Below are positions 37,876-46,988 of a stretch of DNA of 64,000 nt, piece by piece. Both the position numbers and the translations under genes were made by a program. The notes beneath the pieces were generated by a model. That model did no database searches, had not been told where the DNA came from, and was given only the letters and a program-made list of their open reading frames with translations. The stretch is from Luteimonas terricola (GTDB lineage: Bacteria; Pseudomonadota; Gammaproteobacteria; Xanthomonadales; Xanthomonadaceae), in contig NZ_SJRX01000008.1 in the NCBI RefSeq assembly GCF_004352845.1, forward strand, positions 86,286-150,285. The letters are read 5' to 3'. How positions within the stretch are numbered: position 1 is the stretch's first letter; every line of letters begins with the position of its first letter.

Positions 37876-38549
37876 CGACCACCGCAAGCCCCGCGGCCCC
37901 CGGCTCCGTGATCCGCGTATGCCTGGTCGACGACCAGACCCTGGTGCGCCAGGGCATCCGCTCGCTGCTGGCGCTCGACGGCGGCATCGAGGTGGTGGCC
38001 GAGGCCGTGGACGGCCGCCAGGCGGTGGAGATCATCCCCGGCGTCGCCCCGGACGTGGTGCTGATGGACATGCGCATGCCGGCGATGTCCGGGCTGGAGG
38101 CGCTGCAGGCGCTGTCCCAGGCCGGCACGCTGCCGCCCACGATCATCCTGACCACCTTCGATGACGACCAGCTGGTCCTGGCCGGGCTCAAGGCCGGGGC
38201 CAAGGGCTACCTGCTCAAGGACGTGTCGCTGGAGCAGCTGGTCGGGGCCATCCGCACGGTGGCCGGGGGCGGCTCGCTGGTGCAGCCGGCGGTCACCCAG
38301 CGCCTGCTGTCCGGCCTGGAGCACATGCGCAACGACTTCGTCAGCCTCGACCGCCCGGACCCGCTCACCGACCGCGAGACCGAGATCCTGCGCCTGATGG
38401 CCTCGGGCTTCTCCAACAAGGAGATCGCCAATTCGCTGGGCGTGGCCGAAGGCACGATCAAGAACCACGTGTCCAACATCCTCAGCAAGCTCGGGGTCCG
38501 CGATCGTACCCGCGCGGTGCTCAAGGCATTCGAGCTGCAACTGGTCTGA
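37872..38549 (+). CDS. NarL/DesR-type response regulator
   Basis: 225 residues. The receiver domain has the acidic pair VDDQ, phosphorylated Asp66 (VVLMDMRMP), Thr in ILTTFDD and Lys in GAKGYLLKD. The LuxR-type helix-turn-helix (about 158-220) has LTDRETEILRLMASGFSNKEIANSLGVAEGTIKNHVSNILSK-type motif. Cognate partner of the overlapping HisKA_3 kinase. Target genes cannot be told; the next gene (SRPBCC-like) starts 148 bases downstream. Confidence 0.93.
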   Translation: MTTTASPAAPGSVIRVCLVDDQTLVRQGIRSLLALDGGIEVVAEAVDGRQAVEIIPGVAPDVVLMDMRMPAMSGLEALQALSQAGTLPPTIILTTFDDDQLVLAGLKAGAKGYLLKDVSLEQLVGAIRTVAGGGSLVQPAVTQRLLSGLEHMRNDFVSLDRPDPLTDRETEILRLMASGFSNKEIANSLGVAEGTIKNHVSNILSKLGVRDRTRAVLKAFELQLV

Positions 38550-38697
38550 GCGCGGCGCCGCCGCGTGCCCGCCGGCCCCGGTCGCAGCCGGATGTGGAAA
38601 AATGCGCGTCGCGAAGGTCGCGGCGACGCCGGCAATCTTGCTAGGATTGCCCGTCTGCGCCCCGGCCTCGGCCGGTCCTGGTCCCGGAGAACCCTGA

Positions 38698-39876
38698 ATG
38701 ACCCGTTTGCTTGAGCTCCTGATTTCCCTGGCGATCGTCGCCGTGCTGTTCCTGCTCGTCGGCGTGCTGCTGCCGTCCAGCCGCTCCCTGACCGAAAATG
38801 TCGAGACCAATCGCAGGATGGCGATCGTGTTCGACACGCTCAACAGCTTCAAGCGCTTCGACGACTGGCATCCCTTTGCGCTGGGCCAGGTGAAGCTCAA
38901 CCGCTCGGGCCCGGACGATGGCGTCGGCGCGCGCATCGACTACGACTCCGAAGTGTCGGGCGTGGGCAAGGGCAGCTGGGAGATCGTCGAGTCCGATCAC
39001 GATTCGCGCGTGGTCTACAGGATCGAGGACAACAAGCGCGGCTCTGACAAGTCGACCTCGTTCACCCTGAAGCCGACCGGTCGCGGTGGCCGCAACATCG
39101 AGATCACCCAGGACTACAAGGTCGACTACGGCTGGAACCTGCTCGGCCGCTACGCCGGCCTGTATGTCAGCCGCAACGTCGGCGACACCATGAAGCTCGG
39201 CCTTGGCCGCCTGAGCAACATGCTGGCCTCGGTGCCGAACTTCGACTACCGCGTCGAGGGCTCGAACCTGACCGGCCTGGAGATCGCGGAAATCCCGGCC
39301 GAGAACCTGCTGGTGGTCAACGCCGGCGCGATCGAGCGCAACAACGAAGTCATCAAGAAGGCGATGAAGGACAACGTCGAGTGGATCGCGCGCACCATGG
39401 CCGCGAGCGACCTCGAGCCGGTCGGCCCGGTGCGCATCGTGACCACCGAGTTCGCGCGTGAGACCTACACCTTCGACGTCGTCCAGGCCGTGCGCCGCAA
39501 GGGTACCGCCAGCGAGGCCGACGCCGTGGCCGATGGCGCCGATGCGGCGGGCGAAGCCGCCGACGAAGCAGTGGAAGGCGGCCAGGCGCCCGTCGCGCCG
39601 ACCTTTGTGGTGACCGGGTCGGAAGCCATCGACGAGGCGTCGATCGAGCTGCTGGGTCCGGTGACCTACGTGCGCAGCGAGCCGACGCGCGTGGTCCGCG
39701 CCAGCTACAAGGGCTTCATGGCCGAGCTCGACGTGGCCCGCAACGCCACCCGCGCCTGGGCCATGACCCAGGGCGAAGAGGCCATCGGCCGCCCGTACGA
39801 GTACTACCTCAACGGCGTCGACAGCGCGTTCACCGCCGACGGCCAGTTCCAGGTGTTCTGGAACCTCAAGCGCTGA
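38698..39876 (+). CDS. SRPBCC/polyketide-cyclase-like membrane-anchored protein
   Basis: 392 residues. One N-terminal transmembrane helix (about 5-27) anchors the protein. The segment SLTENVETNRRMAIVFDTLNSFKRFDDWHPF is the usual start of SRPBCC (START-like) lipid-binding domains. The second half, with NAGAIERNNEVIKKAMKD and later YVRSEPTRVVRASYKGFMAELD, may be a GyrI-like or second START-like fold. An acidic/Ala-rich insert (about 270-300) joins the parts. Likely on the outer face of the inner membrane binding a hydrophobic ligand. A hairpin follows the gene at 39903. Function not assigned. Confidence 0.7.
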   Translation: MTRLLELLISLAIVAVLFLLVGVLLPSSRSLTENVETNRRMAIVFDTLNSFKRFDDWHPFALGQVKLNRSGPDDGVGARIDYDSEVSGVGKGSWEIVESDHDSRVVYRIEDNKRGSDKSTSFTLKPTGRGGRNIEITQDYKVDYGWNLLGRYAGLYVSRNVGDTMKLGLGRLSNMLASVPNFDYRVEGSNLTGLEIAEIPAENLLVVNAGAIERNNEVIKKAMKDNVEWIARTMAASDLEPVGPVRIVTTEFARETYTFDVVQAVRRKGTASEADAVADGADAAGEAADEAVEGGQAPVAPTFVVTGSEAIDEASIELLGPVTYVRSEPTRVVRASYKGFMAELDVARNATRAWAMTQGEEAIGRPYEYYLNGVDSAFTADGQFQVFWNLKR

Positions 39877-39902
39877 GCCACGGCACGCGCGTGGAGTACT
39901 CC

Positions 39903-39932
39903 GGAACGCCGCATCGAAAGGTGCGGCGTTCC
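39903..39932 (+). terminator. Hairpin after the SRPBCC gene
   Basis: GGAACGCCGCA pairs perfectly with TGCGGCGTTCC around an eight-base loop. It begins 27 bases after the stop codon. No T-run follows, and the DUF423 gene begins at 39956, so it may be a partial terminator. Confidence 0.5.
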
Positions 39933-39955
39933 GCGTTCCGGAGGAGGCGTTTGCG

Positions 39956-40330
39956 ATGAACCGGCAGGCTGGCATTCCATCCGCGGCGGGCCGCCGCATC
40001 CTGGCGCCGGCCGGCGCGGTACTGGCCGCGGCCGCGGTGGCGCTTGCGGCCTATGCCTCGCACGCCGCCGGTCCCGATGCGGGCGCGCGGCTGGGGCTGG
40101 CCGCGGCCTTCGCCTTCGGCCACGGCCTGGCATTGGCGGCGCTGGCGCCGCGCGCGGCCGGGCGGCTGGCGATGGCGGGGTTGTGGGCGATGCTGGTGGG
40201 CGTGGCGCTGTTCGCCGGCTCGCTCGCCGGCGCCCACTTCTTCGACCTCCCGACCCGGCTGGCGCCGATGGGCGGGAGCCTGATGATCCTCGGGTGGCTG
40301 CTCCACGCCGCCGCCTCGATCCGGGACTGA
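39956..40330 (+). CDS. DUF423 family membrane protein
   Basis: 124 residues, ATG 39956 with GAGGAGG eight bases upstream. Four transmembrane helices; motifs ALAAYASHAAG, AFAFGHGLALAAL, LFAGSLAGAHFF and APMGGSLMILGWLLHA are the DUF423/YgdD pattern (HG, GS, P-GG). Inner-membrane protein of unknown function. The glycosylase gene begins five bases after it, so they form a pair. Confidence 0.85.
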   Translation: MNRQAGIPSAAGRRILAPAGAVLAAAAVALAAYASHAAGPDAGARLGLAAAFAFGHGLALAALAPRAAGRLAMAGLWAMLVGVALFAGSLAGAHFFDLPTRLAPMGGSLMILGWLLHAAASIRD

Positions 40331-40335
40331 CGCCA

Positions 40336-41010
40336 ATGCCACGCTACAGCCGCGGTTACGACACCCTCGAAGCCGATGCCTGGCTGGCCCGCCGCGACCG
40401 GCGCCTGGGCACCTGGATCCGCCGCCTTGGCGCGATCGAACCCGATCCGCGCTGGCGCCGGTCCTTCGACCCGGTCGACGCCCTGGCCCGGGCCATCCTC
40501 TACCAGCAGCTGAGCGGCAAGGCCGCGTCGACGATCGTGTCGCGGGTCGAGGCCGCCATCGGCGACACCCGCTTCCACTGCGACACCCTGGGGCGCGTCG
40601 ACGACCCGACGCTGCGTGCCTGCGGCGTCTCCGGCAACAAGACGCTGGCCCTGCGCGACCTCGCCGCGCGCGAGGCGCGGGGGGAGATCCCGGACCTGCG
40701 GCGGATGTCGGTGATGGACCAGGACGCGATCGTGGCGGCGCTGGTGCCGGTCCGGGGCATCGGGCGCTGGACGGTGGAGATGATGCTGATGTTCCGCCTG
40801 GGGCGGCCGGACGTGCTGCCGGTGGACGATCTGGGCATCCGCAAGGGGGTGCAGGTGCTGGACCGCGCCGACGCCATGCCGACCCCACGGGAACTCGCTG
40901 CGCGCGGCGAGCGCTGGGGGCCGTTCCGGACGCACGCCGGGCTGTACTTGTGGCGCATCGCGGACTCCGTCAATGAGGCGAAGGTGCCGACGAAACGTTC
41001 GCAGGAGTGA
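40336..41010 (+). CDS. DNA-3-methyladenine glycosylase II (AlkA-like)
   Basis: 224 residues. Removes alkylated purines during base-excision repair. HhH-GPD fold: ALARAILYQQLSGKAA (N-terminal helical part), hairpin-helix-hairpin LVPVRGIGRWTVEMMLMF, and catalytic Asp near 164 in LPVDDLGIRKG. It lacks the N-terminal TBP-like domain of E. coli AlkA, like the yeast Mag1-type short enzymes. Co-transcribed with DUF423. The 108-base convergent gap to mfd contains no clear terminator. Confidence 0.88.
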   Translation: MPRYSRGYDTLEADAWLARRDRRLGTWIRRLGAIEPDPRWRRSFDPVDALARAILYQQLSGKAASTIVSRVEAAIGDTRFHCDTLGRVDDPTLRACGVSGNKTLALRDLAAREARGEIPDLRRMSVMDQDAIVAALVPVRGIGRWTVEMMLMFRLGRPDVLPVDDLGIRKGVQVLDRADAMPTPRELAARGERWGPFRTHAGLYLWRIADSVNEAKVPTKRSQE

Positions 41011-41118
41011 GGCAGGGGCTGCGTGGGGCAGGCCAGCGGCACATCACTCCGTGGCCAGCCTGACGGAAGCCACTGCGTGATGCGCCACTGGCCTGCCCTT
41101 CATCCTCCCCGCGATCGA

Positions 41119-44100
41119 TCAGCCCTTTCCGGGCGCGAGCAAGGCCAGCAGTCCGCGGACGGCCTGCAGGCGTTCTTCCGGCGTGGGCAGTTCGAGCGTG
41201 AGGCGCAGGGTGTCGGGGCCGTCCATGCGGTAGCTTTTCGGCTGGCCCTGGACCAGTTGGATGATGGCCATGGGATCGACCGACGGTTTTTCGGCGAATT
41301 TCACCCTGCCGCCGCTGGCGCCCACGTCGATCTTGACGATTCCAAGGATGTTGGCCTTCAGCTTGAGCTCGGCGGTTGCGAACAGCAGCTTGGCCGGCAC
41401 CGGCAGCAGGCCGAAGCGGTCGATCATCTCCACCTGGAGCTCGCGCAGCGCCTCCGCATCGCGCGCGGAGCTGATGCGCTTGTACAGCGTCAGGCGGGTG
41501 TGCACGTCGGGGAGGTAGTCATCCGGGATCAGTGCGGGCGCGTGCAGCTCCACGTCCGCGCCGCGTGCGGCGGTGCCGTCGACGTCGGGCAGTTCGCCGC
41601 GCTTGATCGAGCGCACCGCGCGCTCGAGCAGCTCGGTGTAGAGGCTGAAGCCGACCTCGGCCATCTGGCCGCTCTGGTCTTCGCCCAGCAGTTCGCCGGC
41701 GCCGCGGATCTCGAGGTCGTGGGTGGCGAGGGTGAAGCCGGCGCCCAGCTCGTCCATCGAGGCGATCGCGTCCAGGCGCTTCTTCGCGTCGGCGCTGATC
41801 GAGCGTTTGTCCGGCACCACGAGGTAGGCATAGGCGCGGTGGTGCGAACGGCCGACGCGGCCGCGCAGCTGGTGCAGCTGGGCCAGGCCGAAGCGGTCGG
41901 CGCGGTTGATGATGATGGTGTTGGCGTTGGGGATGTCGATGCCGGATTCGATGATGGTCGAGGCCAGCAGGACGTTGAAGCGCTGCTTCTGGAAGTCGAG
42001 CATCACCCGCTCCAGCTCGCGCTCGGGCATCTGGCCGTGGGCCACGCCGATGCGCGCGTCGGGCACCAGTTCCTGCAGCTGGCGCTGCATGCGGCCGATC
42101 GATTCGACGTCGTTGTGCAGGAAGAACAGCTGGCCGCCGCGCGCGAGCTCGCGGTCGAAGGCCTCGTGCAGCTGGTCGTCGTCCCAGGGCACGACGAAGG
42201 TCTGCACCGCCAGCCGGTTGGCCGGGGCGGTGGCGATGATCGACAGGTCGCGCAGGCCGGCCATGGCCATGTTCAGCGTGCGCGGGATGGGCGTTGCGGT
42301 GAGGGTGAGCAGGTGCACGTTGGCGCGCAGCGCCTTCAGCGCCTCCTTCTGGCGCACGCCGAAGCGCTGCTCCTCGTCCACGATCACCAGGCCGAGGTCC
42401 TTGAAGCGCACGTCCTTCTGCAGCAGGCGGTGGGTGCCGATGATGACGTCGATCGTGCCTTCGGCGACCTTCTCCAGCTCGGCCTTGATCTCCTTGGTGC
42501 TCTTGAAGCGCGACAGCACCTCGACCCGCACCGGCCAGTCGGCGAAGCGGTCGCGGAAGTTGGCGTAGTGCTGCTCGGCCAGCAGCGTGGTCGGCACCAG
42601 CACCGCGACCTGCTTGCCGGCGGCCGCGGTGGCGAAGGCCGCGCGCACCGCGACTTCGGTCTTGCCGAAGCCGACGTCGCCGCAGACCACGCGGTCCATC
42701 GGCTGCGAGGACTGCAGGTCGCGCAGCACCGCTTCGATCGCCGAGTGCTGGTCGGGGGTTTCCTCGAAGGGGAAGGTGGCGGCGAAGGGTTCGTACATGC
42801 CGCGGTCGATGTCGATGGCCAGGCCGGCGCGGGCCTGTCGCCTGGCCTGGATCTCGAGCAGCTCGGCGGCGACGTCGCGGACCTTCTCGGCCGCCTTGCG
42901 CCTGGCCTTCGTCCATTGCTCGCCGCCCAGCGAATGCAGCGGCGCGGTTTCCGGCGAGGCGCCCGAGTAGCGGCTGATCAGGTGCAACTGCGCGACCGGC
43001 ACGTACAGCCGGTCGCCCTTGGCGTATTCGATCTCGAGGTATTCGGCGGGCATGCCGCCGGCTTCCAGCGTCACCAGTCCGCGGTAACGGCCGACGCCGT
43101 GGTCCTCGTGCACGATCGGCGAGCCGTCGGACAGCTCGCCGAGGTCGCGGATGATCGCCTCGGGCTCGCGGCCGGCGCGCTTGCGGCGCCGCGGCTGCGC
43201 GGCGCGCTCCGGGAACAGCTGGCGCTCGGTGAGCACCGCCAGCGGCAGGCCACCGGTGACGTCGCCGTCGAGCGCGAAGCCGTCCTCGAGCGGCGCCACC
43301 GAGATCGCGAAGCGCGCGTCGCCGGCGGCGAAACTGCGGAAGTCCGGCAGCACCTGCGGGTGCAGCGCGGCGGCGTCGAGCACTTCGAGCAGCGCTTCGC
43401 GGCGGCCGGGGCTGTCGGCGGACACCAGCACCCGGCCCGGATAGCTGCCGAGGAAGTCCTTGAGCGGCGCGGCGGTGGCGTCGTGGCGGGCGGACACCGG
43501 CAGCTGCGGTGCCGGCTGTTCGCCCAGGCGCGCGGCCTCGGCGTGGCGCGGGTGGTCGGCGCCCGCGATCTCGATCCGCGGCGCCTCGTTGAAGCGCGAA
43601 CGCAGCGCGTCGGGTGCCAGCCACAGCGCGTCGGGCGGGAGCACCGGGTGTTCGACGTCGTGCCGGCGCTGCTCGTGGCGCTGCCCGGCCTGGGTCCAGA
43701 AGTGGTCGGCGGCGGCCGGCGTGCCGTCGTCCACCAGCGGGAGGGCGCTGTTGCCGAGGTAGTCGAACAGGGTGGCGGTCGCGCCGTCGGGGAAGAACAG
43801 CGGCAGGTAGTACTCGATGCCCGCGGGCGCGGCGCCGGCCTTCAGGTCCTGGAACAGCGCGCTGCGCCGGGTGTCGATGTCGAAGCGTTCGCGCAGCGCG
43901 TCCAGCGCGCGCCCGCGCGAGGTTTCGTCCAGCGGCACCTCGCGCCCGGGCATCAGCTGCACGGCCTGGACCTTGTCCAGCGAGCGCTGGCTCTCGGGGT
44001 CGAAGACGCGGATGGTGTCGATCTCGTCATCAAGCAGTTCGACGCGGAACGGCGCCGCCTCGCCCATCGGGTAGACGTCGAGCAGGGCGCCGCGCACGGC

Positions 44101-44631
44101 GAAGTCGCCGGGGTCGTAGACCTGCGGCACGTTGCGGTAGCCGGCGGACTGCAGGCGGCGCTTCTCGGCATCCAGGTCCAGGCGCTGGCCGACGCGCAGG
44201 TCGAAGCTGTTGCCGATCACGTAGGACAGCGGGGGCAGGCGCTGCATCAGCGTCTGCACCGGCACCACCAGCACGCCGCGTTTCAGCTGCGGCAGCCGGC
44301 GCAGGGTGGCCAGGCGCTGGGAGGTGATCTCCGGGTGCGGGCTGAAGCGGTCGTAGGGCAGGGTCTCCCAGTCGGGGAAGGCCAGCACCGGCAGCGCGGG
44401 ATCGGCGCCGACCAGGGTCTGCAGGTCGGCCTCGAGCTGGGTGGCCGCGTGGTTGTCGCGCGTGACCGCCAGCAGCACGCCATCGTGGGCGCGCGCGGCG
44501 GCGGCCACGAACCAGGCCAGCGCCGAGCGCGAGGCGGGCGCGCGCCACCAGGCGCGTGGCCGGCCGGGGCCGGGCAGTGGAGGGGCGGAAAGCGGCAGGG
44601 AAGCCGGGGGGGCTGGGGTCTTGTCGGTCAT
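41119..44631 (-). CDS. mfd: Transcription-repair coupling factor
   Basis: 1170 residues from ATG 44631 (GTG 44637 is an alternative). Removes stalled RNA polymerase from DNA lesions and recruits UvrA. Domains in order: UvrB-homology region (about 20-340, FPDWETLPYDRFSPH), RNA-polymerase-interacting CarD-like domain (EDHGVGRYRGLVTLEAGG, about 490-580), and SF2 translocase with DRVVCGDVGFGKTEVAVRAAF (Walker A), VDEEQRFGVRQKE (DEEQ box), LTLTATPIPRTLNMAMAGLRD and LLASTIIESGIDIPNANTIII. The C-terminal D7 domain follows. Length and order are normal. Stands alone on the minus strand. Confidence 0.97.
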   Translation of the reverse strand: MTDKTPAPPASLPLSAPPLPGPGRPRAWWRAPASRSALAWFVAAAARAHDGVLLAVTRDNHAATQLEADLQTLVGADPALPVLAFPDWETLPYDRFSPHPEITSQRLATLRRLPQLKRGVLVVPVQTLMQRLPPLSYVIGNSFDLRVGQRLDLDAEKRRLQSAGYRNVPQVYDPGDFAVRGALLDVYPMGEAAPFRVELLDDEIDTIRVFDPESQRSLDKVQAVQLMPGREVPLDETSRGRALDALRERFDIDTRRSALFQDLKAGAAPAGIEYYLPLFFPDGATATLFDYLGNSALPLVDDGTPAAADHFWTQAGQRHEQRRHDVEHPVLPPDALWLAPDALRSRFNEAPRIEIAGADHPRHAEAARLGEQPAPQLPVSARHDATAAPLKDFLGSYPGRVLVSADSPGRREALLEVLDAAALHPQVLPDFRSFAAGDARFAISVAPLEDGFALDGDVTGGLPLAVLTERQLFPERAAQPRRRKRAGREPEAIIRDLGELSDGSPIVHEDHGVGRYRGLVTLEAGGMPAEYLEIEYAKGDRLYVPVAQLHLISRYSGASPETAPLHSLGGEQWTKARRKAAEKVRDVAAELLEIQARRQARAGLAIDIDRGMYEPFAATFPFEETPDQHSAIEAVLRDLQSSQPMDRVVCGDVGFGKTEVAVRAAFATAAAGKQVAVLVPTTLLAEQHYANFRDRFADWPVRVEVLSRFKSTKEIKAELEKVAEGTIDVIIGTHRLLQKDVRFKDLGLVIVDEEQRFGVRQKEALKALRANVHLLTLTATPIPRTLNMAMAGLRDLSIIATAPANRLAVQTFVVPWDDDQLHEAFDRELARGGQLFFLHNDVESIGRMQRQLQELVPDARIGVAHGQMPERELERVMLDFQKQRFNVLLASTIIESGIDIPNANTIIINRADRFGLAQLHQLRGRVGRSHHRAYAYLVVPDKRSISADAKKRLDAIASMDELGAGFTLATHDLEIRGAGELLGEDQSGQMAEVGFSLYTELLERAVRSIKRGELPDVDGTAARGADVELHAPALIPDDYLPDVHTRLTLYKRISSARDAEALRELQVEMIDRFGLLPVPAKLLFATAELKLKANILGIVKIDVGASGGRVKFAEKPSVDPMAIIQLVQGQPKSYRMDGPDTLRLTLELPTPEERLQAVRGLLALLAPGKG

Positions 44632-44726
44632 CGGCACGCAAACAACGGCAGCGCCGGATGCGGTCAGGCACCCGGCGCAGGGGCGTGCAGTTTACCGCGG
44701 CACCGCTGCGGACCGGGCCGGTGGGT

Positions 44727-45299
44727 TCAGGCGCGGGCGTCCATGCCGGCGGCGGGCGTCGTCGCGGCCAGCGGCAGGTGGATGCGCGTGAAACCCGGGT
44801 CCGCGCCCTCCACCTGGCCAAAGCCCATCGACAGCGCAAGGTCCAGCAGCGGGCCGTTGTCCTCGGGGATGTCGCCGTGCAGCGCGTCCAGCCCCTTGCC
44901 GCGGGCCCATTTCGCCAGGCGGCGCATGAGGTGGCGGCCCAGGCCCATGCCGGCGACATTCCGGCTGGTGAGGATGGTGAACGCCGCATCGCGACTGCCG
45001 GCAGCGACGGCGGCCCGGGCCATGCCCAGGATCATGGCCTCGCCCGGCGGCAGCTGTTCGGAGACCACGAGCGTGAATTCGTTGCGGGTGTCGGGCTGCG
45101 ACAGCTGGCGGGAGAGATCGGTGCCCATCCGGTGCACGCCGCCAAGCAGGTGGGTGCGCATCGCGTCCGGCTGCAGCAGCTCGAAGCTGGCATGCAGGAC
45201 GGGGGCATCCTCCGGGCGGATGGGACGGATCAGGACATCACGGCCGTTGCCGAGGCGGATCTCCTCGTGCCACGGGGGAAGGCGGTTTCTGGCGACCAT
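44727..45299 (-). CDS. GNAT family N-acetyltransferase
   Basis: 190 residues. RPIRPEDAPVLHASFELLQPDAMRTHLLGG is the N-terminal GNAT part typical of the Pat/ProX-like subgroup. FTILTSRNVAGMGLGRHLMRRLAKWARGKGL contains the acetyl-CoA loop (R/N-x-x-G-x-G). The substrate is unknown; relatives include protein lysine acetyltransferases, but this gene has no fused NDP-forming domain. Single gene between mfd and rlmJ, 88-base gap to mfd without visible features. Confidence 0.82.
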   Translation of the reverse strand: MVARNRLPPWHEEIRLGNGRDVLIRPIRPEDAPVLHASFELLQPDAMRTHLLGGVHRMGTDLSRQLSQPDTRNEFTLVVSEQLPPGEAMILGMARAAVAAGSRDAAFTILTSRNVAGMGLGRHLMRRLAKWARGKGLDALHGDIPEDNGPLLDLALSMGFGQVEGADPGFTRIHLPLAATTPAAGMDARA

Positions 45300-45371
45300 G
45301 GGACGGATGCTGGCATGGTCGAAGTGAAGCCGGTCTCTACATCCCCGCGGGCCGCACCTGGCCGGGCCGGC

Positions 45372-46229
45372 TCAGGCGGGGCTGCGGAGCCAGTGCAGGC
45401 GGGACGTCGCGCCGCGTTCCGCCAGCGCCGAGGACAGGGCCGCCAGCGCGGGCTTCAGGGCCAGGTCGAACTGCCAGGGCGCGTTGACCACCAGCAGGCC
45501 GCTGCCGTTCATGCGCAGCGGCGAGTCGTCGGGGCGCACCAGCAGCTCGGCCAGCAGCACCGATTTAGCCGGCAGGTCGGCGGCGCGGCGCTGGAACGGA
45601 CCCAGCGTGCGCCGCAGCTTGATCGGATACCAGAGCGCGAACACGCCCTGCGGGAAGCGGCGCAGCCCCTCGCGGATCGCGGCCAGCGAGGTGTCGAACT
45701 CGGCGAGCTGGGTCTCGTAGGGTGGATCGATGAGCACCAGCCCGCGGCCGATGCGGGCCGCGCCGTCACGCGGGGGCAGCAGGGCGCGCATGGCGGCATA
45801 GCCGTCGCCTTCCTGTACGCGCACGCGGCGGTCGGCGGCGAGCGTCGCCGCCAGCACCTTCGCTTCCTCCGGCTGCGTCTCGCAGCAGACGATGCGGTCG
45901 ATGTCGCGCAGTGCGTGCGCGAGCAGCCAGGGCGAGCCGGGATAGGCGTCGGCGCCGTGCTGTTTGCGGCACGCCGACACCGCCTCGAGGTAGCGGCGCA
46001 GCAGCGGGTCGCGCGGCGTTTCGGCGATCAGCCGGGCGATGCCGTCGTCGGCCTCGCCGGTGCGCTGCGCGCTGGCGCCGGCGAGGTGGTAGAGGCCGCG
46101 GCCGGCGTGGGTATCGAGTGCGAACAGCGGCGCCGGCTTGGCCACCAGCGCATCGCACAGCGCGAGCAGGACGATGTGCTTGAGGACGTCGGCATGGTTG
46201 CCGGCGTGGAAGGCGTGGCGGTAGTTCAT
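45372..46229 (-). CDS. rlmJ: 23S rRNA (adenine-2030-N6)-methyltransferase RlmJ
   Basis: 285 residues. MNYRHAFHAGNHADVLKHIVL is the diagnostic RlmJ N-terminus. The SAM site DTHAGRGLYHL and the catalytic DPPYE (in GLVLIDPPYE) are present. Methylates A2030 of 23S rRNA before ribosome assembly. It is divergent from creB with only 54 bases between the starts, so the two promoters overlap. Confidence 0.95.
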   Translation of the reverse strand: MNYRHAFHAGNHADVLKHIVLLALCDALVAKPAPLFALDTHAGRGLYHLAGASAQRTGEADDGIARLIAETPRDPLLRRYLEAVSACRKQHGADAYPGSPWLLAHALRDIDRIVCCETQPEEAKVLAATLAADRRVRVQEGDGYAAMRALLPPRDGAARIGRGLVLIDPPYETQLAEFDTSLAAIREGLRRFPQGVFALWYPIKLRRTLGPFQRRAADLPAKSVLLAELLVRPDDSPLRMNGSGLLVVNAPWQFDLALKPALAALSSALAERGATSRLHWLRSPA

Positions 46230-46283
46230 CGCTGCAGGATACCGGTCCGCCGCCCGCCCGCGGTGCCCGGTATGCTGCGCGCG

Positions 46284-46985
46284 ATGCCCGCCGATGCCGC
46301 GCCGCCGCCGTCCACCCTGCTGCTGGTCGAGGACGATCCGGCGATCGCCGAGGCCGTGCTCTACGCGCTGCGCGCCGAGGGCCACGTGGTCGAACACCGG
46401 ATGCTGGGCACCGGCGTGGCCGGGCGGGTGCGCGCCGGCGGCATCGACCTGGTGCTGCTGGACGTGGGGCTGCCCGACATCGGCGGCTTCGAGGTCTGCC
46501 GCCAGCTGCGGACCTTCAGCGCGCTGCCGGTGGTGTTCCTGACCGCGCGCGGTGACGAGATCGATCGCGTGCTCGGGCTGGAGCTGGGCGCCGACGACTA
46601 CATCGCCAAGCCGTTCTCGCCGCGTGAGCTGGTGGCGCGCGTGCGTGCGCGGCTGCGGCGCCATCCGGCCGCGGACGACAGCGGCCCGCGGCGGCATGGG
46701 CGCTTCGAGCACGACGCCCAGGCACGGCGGATCCGCTTCGACGGCCAGCTGCTGGACCTCACGCGCAACGAGTACGCCCTGCTGGCCGAACTGCTGCGTC
46801 GGCCCGCTGCGATCCTGGGCCGCGCGCAGTTGCTCGACCGCGCCTGGACGGACGCGCCCGAGAGCGGCGAACGCACCGTCGACACCCATGTGAAAACCCT
46901 GCGGGCGAAGCTGCGCCTGCTCGATCCCGATGCCGACCCGATCCGCACCCACCGCGGCGTCGGCTATTCGCTGGACACGGACTGA
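46284..46985 (+). CDS. creB: Response regulator CreB
   Basis: 233 residues (ATG 46284; ATG 46272 is possible). The receiver domain has LLVEDDPAI, phosphorylated Asp60 in LVLLDVGLPD, Thr in FLTARGDE and Lys in DDYIAKPFSPREL. The OmpR-type winged helix carries LLDLTRNEYALLAELLRRPAAILGRAQLL and TVDTHVKTLRAKL. CreB identity follows from the order creB-creC-creD and the cre-tag before creD. Responds to envelope or beta-lactam stress and carbon metabolism in enterics, Stenotrophomonas and Pseudomonas. Confidence 0.92.
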   Translation: MPADAAPPPSTLLLVEDDPAIAEAVLYALRAEGHVVEHRMLGTGVAGRVRAGGIDLVLLDVGLPDIGGFEVCRQLRTFSALPVVFLTARGDEIDRVLGLELGADDYIAKPFSPRELVARVRARLRRHPAADDSGPRRHGRFEHDAQARRIRFDGQLLDLTRNEYALLAELLRRPAAILGRAQLLDRAWTDAPESGERTVDTHVKTLRAKLRLLDPDADPIRTHRGVGYSLDTD

Positions 46986-46988
46986 CGC

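Noticed and set aside
39903..39932. Hairpin as a riboswitch of DUF423
   Set aside because: Only one simple stem without conserved aptamer sequence; a terminator-like role is simpler.
41023..45327. Very long plus-strand open frame of 1434 codons
   Set aside because: It is antisense to mfd and the GNAT gene; the translation is His/Gln/Arg/Val-rich with no domain, the usual shadow of GC-rich codons.
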